Source: HRBIN23 sp046294495
GTDB lineage: Bacteria; Chloroflexota; Dehalococcoidia; Lucifugimonadales; HRBIN23
Direction: 5' to 3'
Length of the DNA: 6,291 nucleotides
Assembly: GCA_046294495.1 (NCBI GenBank)
Contig: JBKBKV010000066.1
Location: 1 to 6,291, forward strand
Shown here: piece by piece, positions 5,533 through 6,291 of the stretch
Numbering within the stretch: the first letter of the stretch is position 1
Layout of the letters: every line of letters starts with the position of its first letter
Program-made: the position numbers and the translations under genes
Notes under the pieces: model-generated
The model's input: the letters and a program-made list of their open reading frames with translations, nothing else
Told to the model about the DNA's origin: nothing
The model's database searches: none

Positions 5533-6291
5533 ATGAGGGGGCCATGGGGATCTTACCTTCAGTCCATCGCTGAGCTTACCCAGCGTGGCGACGCCAGGGA
5601 GGAGAGTTACTACTCCGCGCTCAAGACGCTGCTGGAGACCATTGCGCGGGGACAGGGGTGCACCGTCCAGGTAACTGTCCTGCCCAAGCAGACCGAAGCC
5701 GGCAACCCTGACTTCCGCATCTGGGATGGCTCGTATCAGGTCATCGGTTACATCGAGGCCAAAGCGCCCGGAGCCAAACTTGATCAGGTAGAGACCTCCG
5801 AACAGCTCAAGCGCTACCGCCACACCTTCCCCAACCTCATTCTGACCGACTTCTACGAGTTTCGCCTGTATCGGAATGGCACCCTCCTGGAGCGCGCCCT
5901 GCTCGCCCGCTCCTTTATCCCCCAGACGCTCAAGGTCAAACCGCCCCCCGAGCAGGTGGAAGCCCTGGAGCACCTCTTCCAGACTTTCTTCTCCTTCACT
6001 CTGCCGCGCAGCCCGACCCCCGAAGCCCTCTCGCGGGAACTGGCGCGGCGCACCCGCTTCCTGCGCGACCAGGTCATCCTGCCCGAACTCGCCCAGCAGA
6101 ACAGCGCGGTCTATGGGTTCTACCAGGCCTTTCAGAAATACCTCATTGCCGGCCTCACCCCGGAGCAATTCGCCGACCTCTATGCCCAAACCATCACCTA
6201 CGGCCTGTTTGCCGCCCGCACTCGCGTGCCCCCCTCTTCTCCCCCCGCAGGCAGTGGGAGGGTGTTTAACCGCCAATTAGCCCACTCCCTC
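5533..6291 (+). CDS. Type IIG/ISP-like restriction-modification protein, N-terminal part (runs off the window)
   Basis: The frame stays open for 253 codons to the window edge, so only the N-terminus is seen. The first 120 residues look like a PD-(D/E)xK nuclease: E24 in REESYYSALKTLLE, the pair NPD with D60, IEAK with E75 and K77, then Q91 and Y95 and the strands NLILTDFYEFRLYRNG. All expected catalytic residues are present. Residues 135-230 are mostly helical and contain LARRTRFLRDQ and AQTITYGLFAARTR. From memory, such segments stand before the N6-adenine methyltransferase domain in large single-chain restriction-modification enzymes. The methylase would lie downstream and is not visible. 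The ATG has AGGGAG (5522-5527) five bases upstream; an in-frame GTG at 5515 is the only earlier start after the TGA at 5512-5514. Such a protein would cut unmodified foreign DNA and methylate its own sites. Nuclease alone, or a different effector fused to it, remains possible. Confidence 0.8.
   Translation, partial: MRGPWGSYLQSIAELTQRGDAREESYYSALKTLLETIARGQGCTVQVTVLPKQTEAGNPDFRIWDGSYQVIGYIEAKAPGAKLDQVETSEQLKRYRHTFPNLILTDFYEFRLYRNGTLLERALLARSFIPQTLKVKPPPEQVEALEHLFQTFFSFTLPRSPTPEALSRELARRTRFLRDQVILPELAQQNSAVYGFYQAFQKYLIAGLTPEQFADLYAQTITYGLFAARTRVPPSSPPAGSGRVFNRQLAHSL

Noticed and set aside
5491..6276. A 261-codon open frame on the - strand
   Set aside because: It lies wholly antisense to the nuclease frame, which shows clear catalytic motifs. 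Its translation is low-complexity Gly/Arg/Leu-rich with no family motif, as expected from antisense of GC-rich coding DNA.

Overview
This 6.3 kb window is GC-rich bacterial DNA, densely coded, with every recognisable gene on the + strand. The gene order dprA-topA-xerC, the reduced spacers and the protein styles suggest a Chloroflexota-like or other deep-branching, possibly thermophilic, bacterium. That assignment is an inference from gene style and order, not a measurement.

Layout. (1) 5-922 encodes an aminopropyltransferase of the spermidine/thermospermine synthase family. Its signature motifs look more like plant ACL5 thermospermine synthase and Thermus SpeE than like classical spermidine synthase. 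(2) 923-952 is a short spacer holding a perfect extended -10 promoter element inside a 7-bp inverted repeat. (3) 953-1141 holds two serine tRNA genes in tandem, anticodons CGA and GGA, 13 bases apart from discriminator to start. (4) 1162-5453 is a tight set dprA-topA-xerC with gaps of 7 and 1 nt: the DNA-uptake/RecA-loader protein DprA, DNA topoisomerase I with three zinc ribbons, and a XerC-type tyrosine recombinase with a full catalytic set. (5) 5454-5532 is a 79-nt spacer with a TATAAT box overlapping the xerC stop codon. (6) 5533 to the window end is the open 5' part of a large restriction-modification protein. It shows an N-terminal PD-(D/E)xK nuclease and the start of a helical connector; the DNA methyltransferase part, if present, lies beyond the window.

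How it fits together. The tRNA promoter can drive a transcript through both serine tRNAs and on into dprA, which starts only 20 nt after the second tRNA. topA and xerC follow with stop/start spacing typical of translational coupling, so these three genes of DNA processing, supercoiling and chromosome-dimer resolution are probably one operon. In Bacillus the equivalent cluster continues with trmFO, xerC and hslVU. Here trmFO is absent, and the place after xerC is taken by a restriction-modification gene with its own candidate promoter. This marks a likely junction between a conserved operon and accessory defence DNA. The most noteworthy items are that partial nuclease-methylase gene, the ACL5-like polyamine enzyme, and the inverted repeat around the tRNA promoter.
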